Of a stretch of 64,000 nt of DNA, positions 23,097 to 34,100 are shown one piece after another (the stretch's first letter is position 1; the number at the start of each line of letters is the position of its first letter). The DNA lies in NCBI RefSeq assembly GCF_947179515.1, contig NC_067482.1, forward strand, positions 74,666,811-74,730,810, given 5' to 3'. The position numbers and the translations under genes are program-made. The stretch is from Apodemus sylvaticus. Its lineage: Eukaryota; Chordata; Mammalia; Rodentia; Muridae. The notes beneath the pieces are model-generated. The model ran no database searches, was not told the DNA's origin, and worked only from the letters and a program-made list of their open reading frames with translations.

Positions 23097-25482
23097 TCTG
23101 TTGTTAGTGTGCTTGGGTTACTCAGTGTGTGACAAACATAGAAACAGAAGGCCAAGAGAGCACCCAGTTGTTAAGTGTGAGTCAGAAGAGAGCCCAAATT
23201 GTGTAGGGGCATTGTGTCCCAGAGGGCCAGGAGGACACACCAAAGATGTTGGGGTTTTTTTTCCATGGATGCATGTGCTTTGGGGTGTGCCTGTGAGAGG
23301 GGACATCTGGTTGGCATCATAGGGATAAGGGCTCAAGCCTTCCTTTACCACAGTTAACAGGGTGAATTTAGGTAGGTAATAGCCTCCAAGGCCTGGCTTC
23401 CCTGAGTGGAAATTGGGCCCTTGGCTCTGTGTGAGACAGCCAGTGGCCTCCAGAAGCCAAGGTCTTGCCCTGAAGGTTCAGATTCCTGAGGACTCTGCTA
23501 AGCTGAACGTTGTATTAGCTGGAGAAACCCGGGTGAGAGGTGTGCATGCTCCTGGCTAGCCGCCCTGTGGTGGCCAGGTGTTCCCCATCTGTGTGCTGAG
23601 GGTGGACCTAAACGGTTCTCCTTGCCTCTGCCTCAGAGCCAAAAAAGGAAGTTTGTGTCAGATGCAAGCCCACTTTCACTGTAAGGACACCAAAACTATT
23701 TGCCCAGAAAGCTGTTGATCAGGCCACGCCCTACCGTAAGTTAGTCCATGTTGCTTAAATGTGAGTTTATCATTATTCAATAAATTCTAAAATTGTGGAA
23801 GGACACATGCGTTCATCTGTTTCTATCACAACAGAATCTCCTGAAGACTGGTGAGTGGAGGTTTCTTTCCTGCGTTTAACTTTTTGTTGGCATCAATTAT
23901 AGATATTGATTCCAACCCAGCAAAAATAAATTCCTCTCTGCAGAGACTGAAGGCATTTAATGACAGTTCCCTGTTGAGTCCATGAAACTCTCAGCCTCAG
24001 TGGGGTGGGCATTTGTTCCTGAGGATCGAGGCCTGTTTAAAGGCATGGCAGGCCTGTCCCCAACTCGTCCATCCCAGACCTTCCACCTGCCCTGAAGCCT
24101 TCTGCACTGTTCTTTTCCACGTCCTCAGGAGGTGATGGACATTCCAGAGATGAGGCCATGTGGTTGTGATGATAAGAATGCGTGTCTCATTCCCTGGAAG
24201 CCACTGGGGACTCACCTGATGGCTTCAGAACAAATTTACCAGCAATATATAGAGATCAACCATAGCCCCCTCCCATCCCGGAAGCAGAGTCTGAACTTGC
24301 TGAACTGAGTCGAGGCTGTCTGTGGTTGGAGGCCTGCGGCTGTCTTGTCCTGAGAGGGAGGGAGCTCTGGTGTGGCGATGCCACTGCTGAGGTCACAAGC
24401 TCAGTGGCAGGAGCTGTCCTGAAGCAGAAACTGCAGCTTAGGGACAGCAGGTGACAGCCCATGCTCCTCCTGTGTGGGGCATATACTAATGAGGACATGA
24501 CACCTGCCTACCATACTGTTCTGCTCTGTACCCTGGTTCCTTCTTGGTGTACATAAAGGGCCTTCGGGATTGACTGAAGATAGGAAGTCAGCGTGGGTGG
24601 TGCATCCGAGGGAGAGGCCTGAGCAGTCGAATGGTGCCACAGGTATGGTAGATTTTCTGAAAATATCTACCCATCATTCACTTAGACAAGTAGGTTGGAT
24701 GGGCCGCTTTCTGGCTTAAGGGCAGCAGGGCGGTGGATATTTCCTCAGATCTGGGAAGTTCAGTGTGCAGAGATGTGGGCCAGGTGCTGTTTTTGTGGGC
24801 ATAGTGGTGGCTTCGGACTTTTGGATGAGTGTTCCTTCCCCCCACAAGCTTGGGCTCTGAGCAAGAGCAAGAGACGGGGGCCAGATCCAGCGACACTTCC
24901 TGCACACCCATGTTACTCTTCTTGTTTCCAAACTGCTGTAGAAACTAAATGATTAATTAAGTGGCACCCACACAGGGTTTTTTTTTTCCAAGAATGTTTT
25001 TTTTTTCCTTCTTTTTTTAAACAAAGCAGCGCTCCAGTGGCTTGTCAGAGATAGGGCAGGGAGAAAGCTTTAATGGTCTTAATAAATCACAGTTACTCAC
25101 GTGGGCAGATGCGTCAGGCTGAGGAGGCGCCTGATTAAGCATCTAATTGTGTTGACTGAGCTGGCCACACCCCCCACCCCGGGGGTGGCCATATTGCCCA
25201 GAGATATTGTGAACAAACCTTACCACCTCTTCTTGCCTTCTTTCCTGTTACAGAACCAGTGCTTCAGAGGAGTCGCTCCTGACCTTTGGCAGCCACCTTC
25301 TGGTGGCTTTTTGGCTTTGCACACGGAAGCCACCTTAGTTCCTGCAAGGAGTGGGGGCGGGGTGCAGGCTCTGCCCCTGGCAGCATGGCCAGAGCTCTGC
25401 TCAAGGACTCTATAAAGTGGCGTTCTATGTGGCTAACCCTTCCTTGCTGCCTTCCTGTCCCGGGCCTGTGATGATCAAGTGC
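23097..25482. other. Intronic unique sequence; possible conserved blocks at about 23,700-23,960 and 24,940-25,140
   Basis: No gene recognised. Two AT-richer blocks stand out: 23,700-23,960, and 24,940-25,140, the latter with atgattaattaag, aataaatcac and gcctgattaagcatctaattg. Both have homeodomain-type TAAT cores and no repeat signature. They could be conserved intronic enhancers; this rests on composition only. A MIR-like scrap lies near 23,350-23,420. Confidence 0.35.
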
Positions 25483-25628
25483 AGCCGGGGTTGCTTGTGG
25501 TGGTGGTGCACACATTTACTTCCAATGCTTGGGAGGCAGAACTCTGAGTTCGAGGCCAGCGTGGTCTATAGAGAGAGTTCCAGGACAGCCAGGGCTACAC
25601 AGAGAAACCCTGTCTTGAAAAAATATTG
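25483..25628 (+). mobile_element. B1 SINE (diverged, internal deletion)
   Basis: 7SL-derived B1 with 'gccggggttgcttgtgg', 'tgggaggcag', 'ctctgagttcgaggccagcgtgg', 'agagttccaggacagccagggctac', 'gaaaccctgtcttgaaaaaa'. About 13 bases between 'gaggcag' and 'ctctgag' are missing compared with the usual B1. Confidence 0.92.
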
Positions 25629-26239
25629 TAGGTGGGGTGGTGGGAGGGTGACCGCTAGCCACTGACCAATGAGTACTGCTAGCAATATTAATACAGCACG
25701 CGGCCTAGCAGTATAAATGATACCGCACACAGCTGAATGGGCCAGGGGCCTGTGCTGGGCTGCTGTGGGCTTATAGACACTCGGAAGACAGAGTTGAAGT
25801 TGGCAAAGCTGGAGCATCAAAGGACAGTTTCATCCAGAAGAGGGCCAGCAGCTTCCTGGAAGGGGAGACTCTCACGAAGCCTCGGGGGATAAGTAACATT
25901 AAGCCCCAACTTTCCCCCAGTCTCTCTGAACATCTGGCAAGAGGTAGCCAGCCACTCAGACAGGGCCTATCCTGCCTCAGCAGGGAGCTTAGATCTTACT
26001 GGGTAGTACTACCACAGACCTACAGACCGTGAAGTAAAAACCCGGTCACCACTGTGTTAAAAAAAAAAAAAATTCTAGATAACAACCTGGAGGATCTTGA
26101 GCAGTTAGGATGGTGGGGTGGGGGTGTTTCAGAGCCAGAGGGAGGGACAAGTGTGTCCCACTGGGGAGACAGAACATGGCTCCCTCTGAAGCAGACTGTG
26201 AAGCTCCTGTCTACATTGTAACTTGCACATGAATTCTCT

Positions 26240-26520
26240 GTCATACTTTAACAGCCCAGAGCTGGCAGCGACTCTACTGTCCAGGTGCAGACGTGCTGGG
26301 TAAACGAAATGTGGTATATCCATACAATAGACTATTATTTGGAACAAGGCACGAACGCGTAGCAGAACATGGCTATACCCCATGGCTGTACCCCGAGAGA
26401 GCCTTATGCTAAGTGAGTCACAGCAGGCCACATATTGATTTCCTCCTTATGAAATGACTATCGTGGGGAAATCGGGGAAATTGAAGGAGACAGGAAGTAG
26501 ACTGGTGGTTGCTTTAGCCT
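26240..26520 (+). mobile_element. Ancient L1 (L1M) 3' segment, sense
   Basis: Sense L1M pattern: 'gtaaacgaaatgtggtatatcc', 'acaatagactattatttgg', 'cttatgctaagtgagtcac', 'aggccacatattgatttcc', 'caggaagtagactggtggttgc'. Highly diverged. It abuts a (TG)n tract. Confidence 0.8.
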
Positions 26521-26522
26521 GA

Positions 26523-26524
<2 letters not shown>

Positions 26525-26558
<34 letters not shown>
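26525..26558 (+). repeat. (TG)n microsatellite
   Basis: About 17 uninterrupted TG dinucleotides directly after the L1M fragment. Confidence 0.97.
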
Positions 26559-26962
26559 TCTGTAACAGGCTGAGGCAGTGGAGTGCTTGGAAGTCTCTGC
26601 TGTGGGGGGATCTGCAGCTGTGCCCAAACCCTTGGGCTGCATCCGACGTGAGAGGTGGTCAGTGGTAAAGTATGACGCTTCAGAAGAGGCGATGAGGTAA
26701 GACCTAAGGGTGGTGGGAAGGGGCCACGTGCTGAGGGACACATGGGCAAAGGAGAAAGAGCAGAGAACAGAGCTGGCACCGCAACAGGCACAGTGGCAGA
26801 GCACCCAGGGCTCAGGGGTCAGTGGGAGGGGCCCTACAGAGGAGCCACAGTGGAAGATCGGTTTTTTTGCTGTGTCCCACCTCGGTGGCCGCGGTCAGAC
26901 CTCTTCCATGTCTCCCTGCCATAGGCTTTCTGCTGTGGCCTCTCTCTCACAGCTCTCTGCCT

Positions 26963-27318
26963 TGGCTGCCCCCTTTCTCCTTATCTTTTCAATATTGTAC
27001 TTGAGGTACTAGCTCGGGCAATTCGACAACATAAGGAGGTCAAAGGGATACAAATTGGAAAGGAGGAAGTCAAACTATCATTATTTGCAGACGACATGAT
27101 AGTCTACCTAAGTGACCCAAAAAACTCCACTAGAGAGCTCCTACAGCTGATAAACAACTTCAGCAAAGTGGCAGGTTATAAAATCAACTCAAGCAAATCA
27201 GTGGCCTTCCTATACTCAAAGGATAAGCAGGCTGAGAAAGAAATTAGGGAAATAACCCCCTTCACAATAGCCACAAACAATATAAAGTATCTTGGGGTGA
27301 CTCTTACCAAACATGTGA
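26963..27318 (+). pseudogene. Isolated internal fragment of L1 ORF2 (reverse-transcriptase core)
   Basis: About 355 bp translating, in one open + frame, as the L1 reverse-transcriptase block: ...LSPYLFNIVLEVL, GIQIGKEEVKLSLF, the catalytic motif ADD (FADD), MIVYLSDPKNS, then KINSSKSVAF and KYLGVTLTK. The corresponding part of the large L1 at 32,700-33,000 is similar but has a broken FADD. This copy ends abruptly on both sides, with no L1 3' UTR, no poly(A) and no convincing target duplication. It is therefore a remnant rather than a normal truncated insertion. Confidence 0.9.
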
Positions 27319-27375
27319 CAGTTGGCATGTCTTCCTTCTCACAGTGTGTCAGGAGTCTTCTAGGCCCCAGCCTTA

Positions 27376-27593
27376 AAAAACAGTAGGAGTCTGGGCTGGA
27401 GAGATGGCTCAGAGGTTAAGAGCATTGACTGCTTGTCTGTGAAGGTCCTGAGTTCAAATCCCAGCAACCACATGATGGCTCACAACCATCTGTAACGAGG
27501 ACCCCTTCTGGTGTATCTGAAGAGCTACAGTGTACTTACATATAGCAATAAATAAGTAAATACCAAACAACAACAACAAAAACAGTAGGAGTC
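27376..27593 (+). mobile_element. B2 SINE with target-site duplication
   Basis: The body (27,392-27,577) has 'gggctggagagatggctcag', 'aaggtcctgagttcaaatcc', 'cacatgatggctcacaacc', 'gtgtacttacatatagcaataaataag' and a CAA-rich tail. The 16-bp sequence aaaaacagtaggagtc is repeated perfectly at 27,376-27,391 and 27,578-27,593. This is a recent insertion in the same orientation as Sorcs2. Confidence 0.96.
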
Positions 27594-29171
27594 ACCTCCC
27601 TTCTCAGATACCTGTCCAGGTTCAAGGGGGATGGTGCTGTCCCCTCTCCTGTGGAGAATACCACAGAATTTAGGGTTTCACCTGACCACCACCATAATGA
27701 TAATGTGTATCTGAACCACAAACAGTCTCCTTAGCTCAAGGCCTCTGAGAATGACAGTATCCCTGACCTCTGGGTGACCTAGTGTCCTGTGGCCAGCCTC
27801 AAGTCACAGCCAGAGTCTGTCCCAGGCCCGGCCTGGCAGCTTCCGAATATCTTTCCAACACTCGGAGCCAGAGCAGGATTGTAGTGGGCCGCACAGCACT
27901 CCCCGGGCGCCAGCTACAACAGCCTGTTCGCTCAAGGGTTAAGTCTTGTTGAGAGTCGCCTGGTGTGGAGATTTATGAAGGGGATTTATTACTAACAGGT
28001 GGAGGGTGAGGGCATTTCTGCAGACCCAGAGACAGCCTGCTAGATGCCTTGAAGATAACAAAACACAGAGGCCCCTTCCCCTGAGACCCACTAATCCAGA
28101 GGCCATCTGTCCCCACGAGTCATGGCTCTGGTTAAGATGTAGAGAGACCGCAGGTTGCAGGGTGGGCTGCCATTGGCCACAGCACACAGGGAGGGCAAGG
28201 AGGCCCCAAGTTCAGGATTCCTCTCCAGGCCAGGGCTTGAAGGATATCCAGGAACTTCCGGCTGTGGCTCTGTTGTTTCATTCCGTACCACCCCCCCCAA
28301 CCTCCTCCCCCTCCCGCCCCTCCAGCTGGTTCTGCCCCTGTGCTGCAGAGGTCTAACTGATTGACAGGCCTCACTAGTGGGTGAATCATGGGTTCAGGTT
28401 GACGTGAAGGGTGTCGCCTTCACTTCATACACACCCCACACTTGCTCAGGCTCAGAAATCGAGCGTGCCTGTTTAGTACCTGGAGGCAACTAGACCTTAG
28501 TTGTATGTTTGGCTCTTTAGACTAGACAAGAGTGACCCCACCCCCTTTTCCACTGAAGATGTCCCCAAGACCCTCCATGCACGTCCAAGGCCTGCCTGGT
28601 GCTTATATGTGACTTGGCTGTGCACCCCACTGTGAGGAAGGAGGTGAGCGTGTCAAGTGTTTTTCTCAGATTCTCTAGAAAAGTGTCCTCTACCCCACAT
28701 GGTGAGAAGACACGAGGCGAGAGACAGGCCAGTTAGGGTGGTGGCAGGGGCACTTGGGATTTTCTGTATAGTCAGCCTGGGACCTCTTGCTGCAGGGAGG
28801 ATGTGGGGCTGGGGACGAGCCTCATGTGTCCTCTCCTTCCTTGCTGTCACCTTTCTGTGTTCATAGAATCACACATAATTCTATGTGTTCTTGAATTCCA
28901 AGATAAAGGTGACACCGGCTTAGCTCCTCTCAAGGCCTCTCTCGCTTCCCGGTAACATCTTCTCCCTGGGTCCTCACAGCACCTTCTCCGGGTGGCTCTG
29001 TGTCCTAGACTCGTATGAAGATGCCAGTCACTGGACACCTGCCTACCTAGTGACCTGTAACTGAAGACCTGTGTAAAGGCTCTGTCTAGTTCTGGAGTCC
29101 TGGAGTTGGCTTCAGCCTGTGGACATGGGGGAGAAAGCTGAGTCTTTCTCAACAGTTTCTTCTTGTTGTCT
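27594..29171. other. Intronic unique sequence
   Basis: No gene or repeat recognised. A C-rich tract (28,285-28,325) is present. Open frames in both directions look like chance frames. Confidence 0.45.
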
Positions 29172-29466
29172 TGTTTACTTTTCTGTTGCTGTGAAGATAC
29201 ACTGTCACCAAGGCAACTTAGGAAGCATTTAATTGGGGACTTGCTTACAGTTTTAGAGGTAGAATCCATGACAGTCAGGCAGTAAGCATGACGGCAGGCA
29301 GGCAGGCATGGTGTCGGAGCAGTAGCTGAGAGTTTACATCTTATTCACAAGCTGAAGGCATATGTGTGTGTGTGTGTGTATGTGTGTATGGCCCAATTGT
29401 ATATATATGTTGTATATATATTGTATATTGTATATAATATTGTATATATAAACAATAGGCCCAATT

Positions 29467-29497
<31 letters not shown>

Positions 29498-29725
29498 GTA
29501 TATATACATATATATACATGTACATGTATATGTATATATATGTAGAGAGAGAGAGAAATTGGGCCTACTGTGGGCTTTTGAAACCTCAAAGCCCACCCTA
29601 TTAACACATCTTCCTCAATAGGCTACACTTCCTAATCCTTCCCAAAACAGTTCTACCAACTATCGTTTGACCTATCATTCAAAGTTCTGAGCCAATGAGG
29701 GCTATTCTCATTCAAACCACCATAC
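29172..29725 (+). repeat. Abundant rodent interspersed repeat with internal microsatellites (family not named)
   Basis: Starts 'acttttctgttgctgtgaag' and ends 'gggctattctcattcaaacc', with 'gaaacctcaaagcccacc' near the 3' part. This layout recurs throughout rodent genomes. The centre is interrupted by TG and TA microsatellites and by a large hairpin (29,456-29,567). The final 45 bases of the window appear to start another copy of the same family. Confidence 0.6.
29456..29567. repeat. 112-bp near-palindrome (cruciform-prone)
   Basis: Left arm taggcccaatttctctctc... (29,456-29,482) and right arm ...gagagaaattgggccta (29,543-29,567) are reverse complements over about 25 bases. The intervening 60 bases are alternating AT that is itself nearly self-complementary. 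A third partial copy of 'ggcccaatt' lies at 29,390. Confidence 0.92.
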
Positions 29726-30232
29726 CTGTGTGGCCTGGGGCTGGGAGCGGAGGAGGAACTACTGAACCCTCAGACTTCCCTTATCCCACCACAAGTTGAT
29801 TCTATGCCCATCCATCCCTCCCCAGGCCAAGCTTCTCACCAAACATTGGGGTGGCGATTCTGCCCACACACGTTGGCAGTAAGGGGGTCACAGGGAAAGC
29901 AGGAATATGGCCTTGAGCTGGTTCTAGGAAGAACCATCTGGGGCTGGAAGTTCTGTCTGTGGTCAGGGCTTTGGGCTAGTGACACTTTAGCTATACTATT
30001 TCTGTGATCGCTACATAGTCACTAGGCTGGGGCTAAGGGATTCTCCCTGTATGACCTAGGCCTATCTATCACCCAGTCAAAAAGGCCCATGGATGCCTCT
30101 CACAAGGGGCCAGCACCCCTGCAGCTGGATGGCCGTGTACCTGCTAACTCAGTCAGGGTCAAACACCTGTGTCTGTGGTACAGAACGCTCTGAGCCAGTT
30201 CCTGGAGGGGCTGGGTGTGAGGCTCACTCCGT

Positions 30233-30247
30233 CTCACAGGCTTTTCT
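30233..30247. repeat. Left target-site duplication of the LINE-1
   Basis: ctcacaggcttttct, identical to 36,560-36,574. It marks the 3' (poly-A) side of the antisense element. Confidence 0.93.
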
Positions 30248-30289
30248 TTTTTTTTTTTTTTCAAACTTCTTTTTTTTTTTTTAATTGAA

Positions 30290-30865
30290 AAGGGAAGTAA
30301 AAACACTTTATGATAAAATTAAAGATTTACATGGAAAATATTTCAGATAAAATAGAAGAGATACATAGAAAAACATGTTAAAATTGACAATTTTCATGGA
30401 AAATTAAAGAGTAAAATGGTAGACATGTAAAACATTGCTAAATTAATTGAAATATGGAATAGAAACATTTTATGATAGAATTGAAGATTTACGTGGAAAA
30501 TATTTCTGATAAAATTGTAGAAAAATGTAGAACTACATGTTAGAATTGAAGATTATCATGGAAAGTTTTATATAGATATAATAATGGTAGGCATAAACGT
30601 ATTCCTAAGTTGATTGAAAGTGGAATTATAAACATTTTCTGATAAACTTGAAGATTTACATGGAAAATATTTCTGACAAAATTGAAGAAATATATACAAA
30701 AACATGTTAAAATTAAAGATTATCATGGAAATTATACAGATAAAATGATAGGCATAAAGATAATTCTAAGTTGATTGAAGGTGGAATTATAAACATTTTC
30801 AGATAAAATTGAAGATTTACATGGAAAATATTTCTGGTAAAATTCAAGAAATATATAGACAAACA
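30290..30865. repeat. Tandem AT-rich repeat, about 163-bp unit, near four copies
   Basis: The landmark gatttacatggaaaatattt (or acgtgg in one copy) starts at 30,324, 30,486, 30,653 and 30,814, giving spacings of 162, 167 and 161 bp. Other shared blocks are 'aaacattttctgataaaatt', 'aacatgttaaaattgaagat', 'tatcatggaaa' and 'gataggcataaa'. It is not the minor or major mouse satellite as I know them, although it is equally AT-rich. It lies inside the L1 target duplications but outside the normal L1 3' end. Confidence 0.9.
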
Positions 30866-30919
30866 CTATTTTATCAGAAATGTTTTCAATGTAAATCTTT
30901 GATTTGATCACAAATGTTT
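30791..30919. repeat. Inverted junction copy of the 163-bp repeat (hairpin)
   Basis: The right arm, 30,867-30,919 (tattttatcagaaatgtttt...), is the reverse complement, with several mismatches, of 30,791-30,844 (aaacattttcagataaaatt...). The last tandem unit therefore folds back on an inverted partial copy just before the L1 3' end. Confidence 0.85.
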
Positions 30920-31180
30920 CTTTTTTTAATTTTTTTATTTTCTATATTCTTTGTTTACATTCCAGATGATTTCACCTTTCTCAGTTCCCCCCTCCCCATA
31001 TGTCCCATAAACCTTCTTCTCTTCATCCATTCTCTAATCATCCCCTCCCATTTCTTTGTTTTGATACTTCCCTCCAATGCTAGATCAAGCCTTTCCAGGA
31101 TCAGGGCCCTCTCCTTACTTCTTCATGGGAGTCATTTGTTATGCTAATTGTGCCTTGGGTATTCAGGGCTTCTGGGCTAA

Positions 31181-34100
31181 TTAATATCCACTTACCAGAG
31201 ATTGCATTCCATGTGTATTCTTTTGTGATTGGGTTACCTCACTTAGGATGATATTTTTCAGTTCCAATCATTTGCCTAAAAATTTCATGAATTCATTGTT
31301 TTTAATTGCTGAGTAGTATTCCATTGTGTAAATATACCACATTTTCTGTATCCATTCCTCCATTGAGGGACATCTGGGTTCTTTCCAGCTTCTGGCTATT
31401 ATAAATAAGGCTGCTATGAACATAATGGAGCATGTGTCTTTATTGCATGCCAGGGAATCCTCTGGGTATATGCCCAGGAGAGGTATAGCAGGGTCCTCTG
31501 GAAGTGTCATGTCCAGTTTTCTGAGGAACTGCCAGACTGATTTCCATAGTTGTTGTACCATCTTACAATCCTACCAGCAGTGGAGGAGTGTTCCTCTTTC
31601 TCCACATCCTTGCCAACACCTGCTGTCTCCTGAGTTTTTAACCTTAGCCATTCTGACTGGTGTGAGGTGAAATCTCAGGGTTGTTTTGATTTGCATTTCC
31701 CTAATGACTAATGATGTTGAGCATTTCTTAAGGTGCTTCTCAGCCATCCGAATTTCTTCAGGTGAAAATTCTTTGTTTAGATCTGTACCCCATTTTTTAA
31801 TAGGGTTATTTGGTTCCCTGGGGTCTAACTTCTTGAGTTCTTTGTATATATTGGATATTAGCCCTCTATCAGATGTAGGGTTGGTGAAGATCTTTTCCCA
31901 GTTTGTTGGTTGCCGTTTTGTCTTTTTGACAGTGTCCTTTGCCTTACAGAAACTGTAATTTTATGAGGTCCCATTTGTCAATTCTTGATCTTAGAGCATA
32001 AGCTATTGGTGTTCTGTTCAGGAACTTTTCCCCTGTGCCCATGTCCTCAAGGGTTTTCCCCAGCTTCTTTTCTTTTAGTTTCAGTGTGTCTGGTTTTACG
32101 TGGAGGTCCTTGATCCACTTGGAGTTGAGCTTAGTACAAGGAGATAAGAATGGATCAATCCACATTCTTCTGCATGCTGGCCTCCAGTTGAACCAGCACC
32201 ATTTGTTGAAAAGACTATCTTTTTTCCATTGGATGTTTTCCACTCCTTTGTCGAAGATCAAGTGACCATAGGTGTGTGGATTCATTTCTGGGTCTTCAAT
32301 TCTATTTCATTGGTCCACTTGCCTGTCACTGTGCCAATACCATGCAGTTTTTAACACTATTGCTCTGTAGTATTGCTTGAGGTCTGGGATACTGATTCCC
32401 CCAGAAGTTCTTTTACTGTTGAGAATAGTTTTAGCTATCCTGGGTTTTTTGTTATTCCAGATGAATTTAAGAATTGCTTTTTCTAACTCTGTGAAGAATT
32501 GAGTTGGAATTTTGATGGGGATTGCATTGAATCTGTATATTGCTTTTGGCAAGATGGCCATTTTAACTATATTAATCCTGCCAATCCACGAGCATGGAAG
32601 ATTTTTCCATTTTCTGAGGTCTTCTTCGATTTCCTTCTTCAGAGACCTGAAGTTCTTGTCGTATAGATCTTTCACTTGTTTGGTTAGAGTCACACCAAGA
32701 TACTTTATATTGTTTGTGGCTATTGTGAAGGGTGTCATTTCTCTAACTTCTTTCTCAGCCTGCTTATCCTTTGAGTATAGAAAGACAACTGATTTGCTTG
32801 AATTGATTTTATAACCAGCCACTTTGCTGAAGTTGTTTATCAGTTGTAGGAGTTCTCTGGTGGAGTTTTTTGGGTCACTTAAGTATACTATCATATCATT
32901 GCAAATAGTGATAATTTGACTTCTTCCTTTCTAATTTGTATCCCTTTGACCGCCTTATGTTGTCTAATTGCTTTAGCTAGAACTTCAAGTACTATATTGA
33001 AAAGATATGGAGAGAGAGGGCAGCCTTGTCTAGTTCCTGATTTTAGTGGGATTGCTTCAAGTTTCTCTCCATTTACTTTGATGTTGGCTACCAGATTGCT
33101 GTTTATTGCTTTAATTATGTTTAGATATGGGCCTTGAATTCCTGTTCTTTCCAAGACTTTTAGCATGGAAGGATGCTGAATTTTGTCAAATGCTTTTTCA
33201 ACATCTAATGAAATGATCATATGATTTTTTTCTTTGAGTTTGTTTATGTAGTGGATTGCATTGATGGCTTTCCTTATATTGAACCATCCCTGCCTCCCTG
33301 GGAGGAAGCCTACTTGATCCTGGTGGATGATCGTTTTGATGTGTTCTTGTATTCTGTTGGCAGGAATTTTATTTAGTATTTTTGCATCGATATTCATAAG
33401 GGAAATTGGCCTGAAGTTCTCTTTCTTTGTGGGATCTTTGTGTGGTTTTGATATCAGCGTAACTGTGGCTTCGTAGAACGAGTTGGGTAGTGTTCCTTCT
33501 GTTTCTATTTTGTGGAATAGTTTGAAGAGTATTGGTGTTAGGTCTTCTTTGAAGGTCTGATAGAATTCTACACTGAAGCCATCTGGTCCCATGCTTTTTT
33601 TGGTTAGGAGACTTTCTATGATCCCTTTTATTTCTTTAGGGGTTATGGGACTGTTTTGATGACTGTTTTGATCCTGATTTAATTTTGGTTTTTGATGTCT
33701 GTCTAGGAAACTGTCCATTTCCTCCAGATTCTCCAGTTGTGTTGAGTATAGGCTTTTTTGAATTTCCTCAGTTTCTGTTGTTATATCTCCCTTTTCATTT
33801 CTAAGTTTGTTAATCTGGATACTGTCTCTGTGCCCTTTGATTAGTCTGGCTAAGGTTTATCTATCTTGTTGATTTTCTCAAAGAACCAGCTCCTTGTTTT
33901 GTTGAGTCTTTGTATGGTTCTCTTTGTTTCTATTTGGTTGATTTCAGCCCTGAGTTTGATGATTTCCTGCCTTCTACTCCTCCTGGGTAAATTAGCTTCT
34001 TTTTTTTTTTTCCAGGGCTGTCAGGTGTGTCGTTAAGCTGTTAGTGTATGCTCTCTCTATATTCTTTTTGGAGGCACTCAGGGCTATGAGTTTTCCTCTT

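Noticed and set aside
26900..27320. L1 ORF2 fragment as a live reverse transcriptase
   Set aside because: Only about 118 codons of the enzyme are present, without endonuclease, fingers or thumb, so it cannot function.
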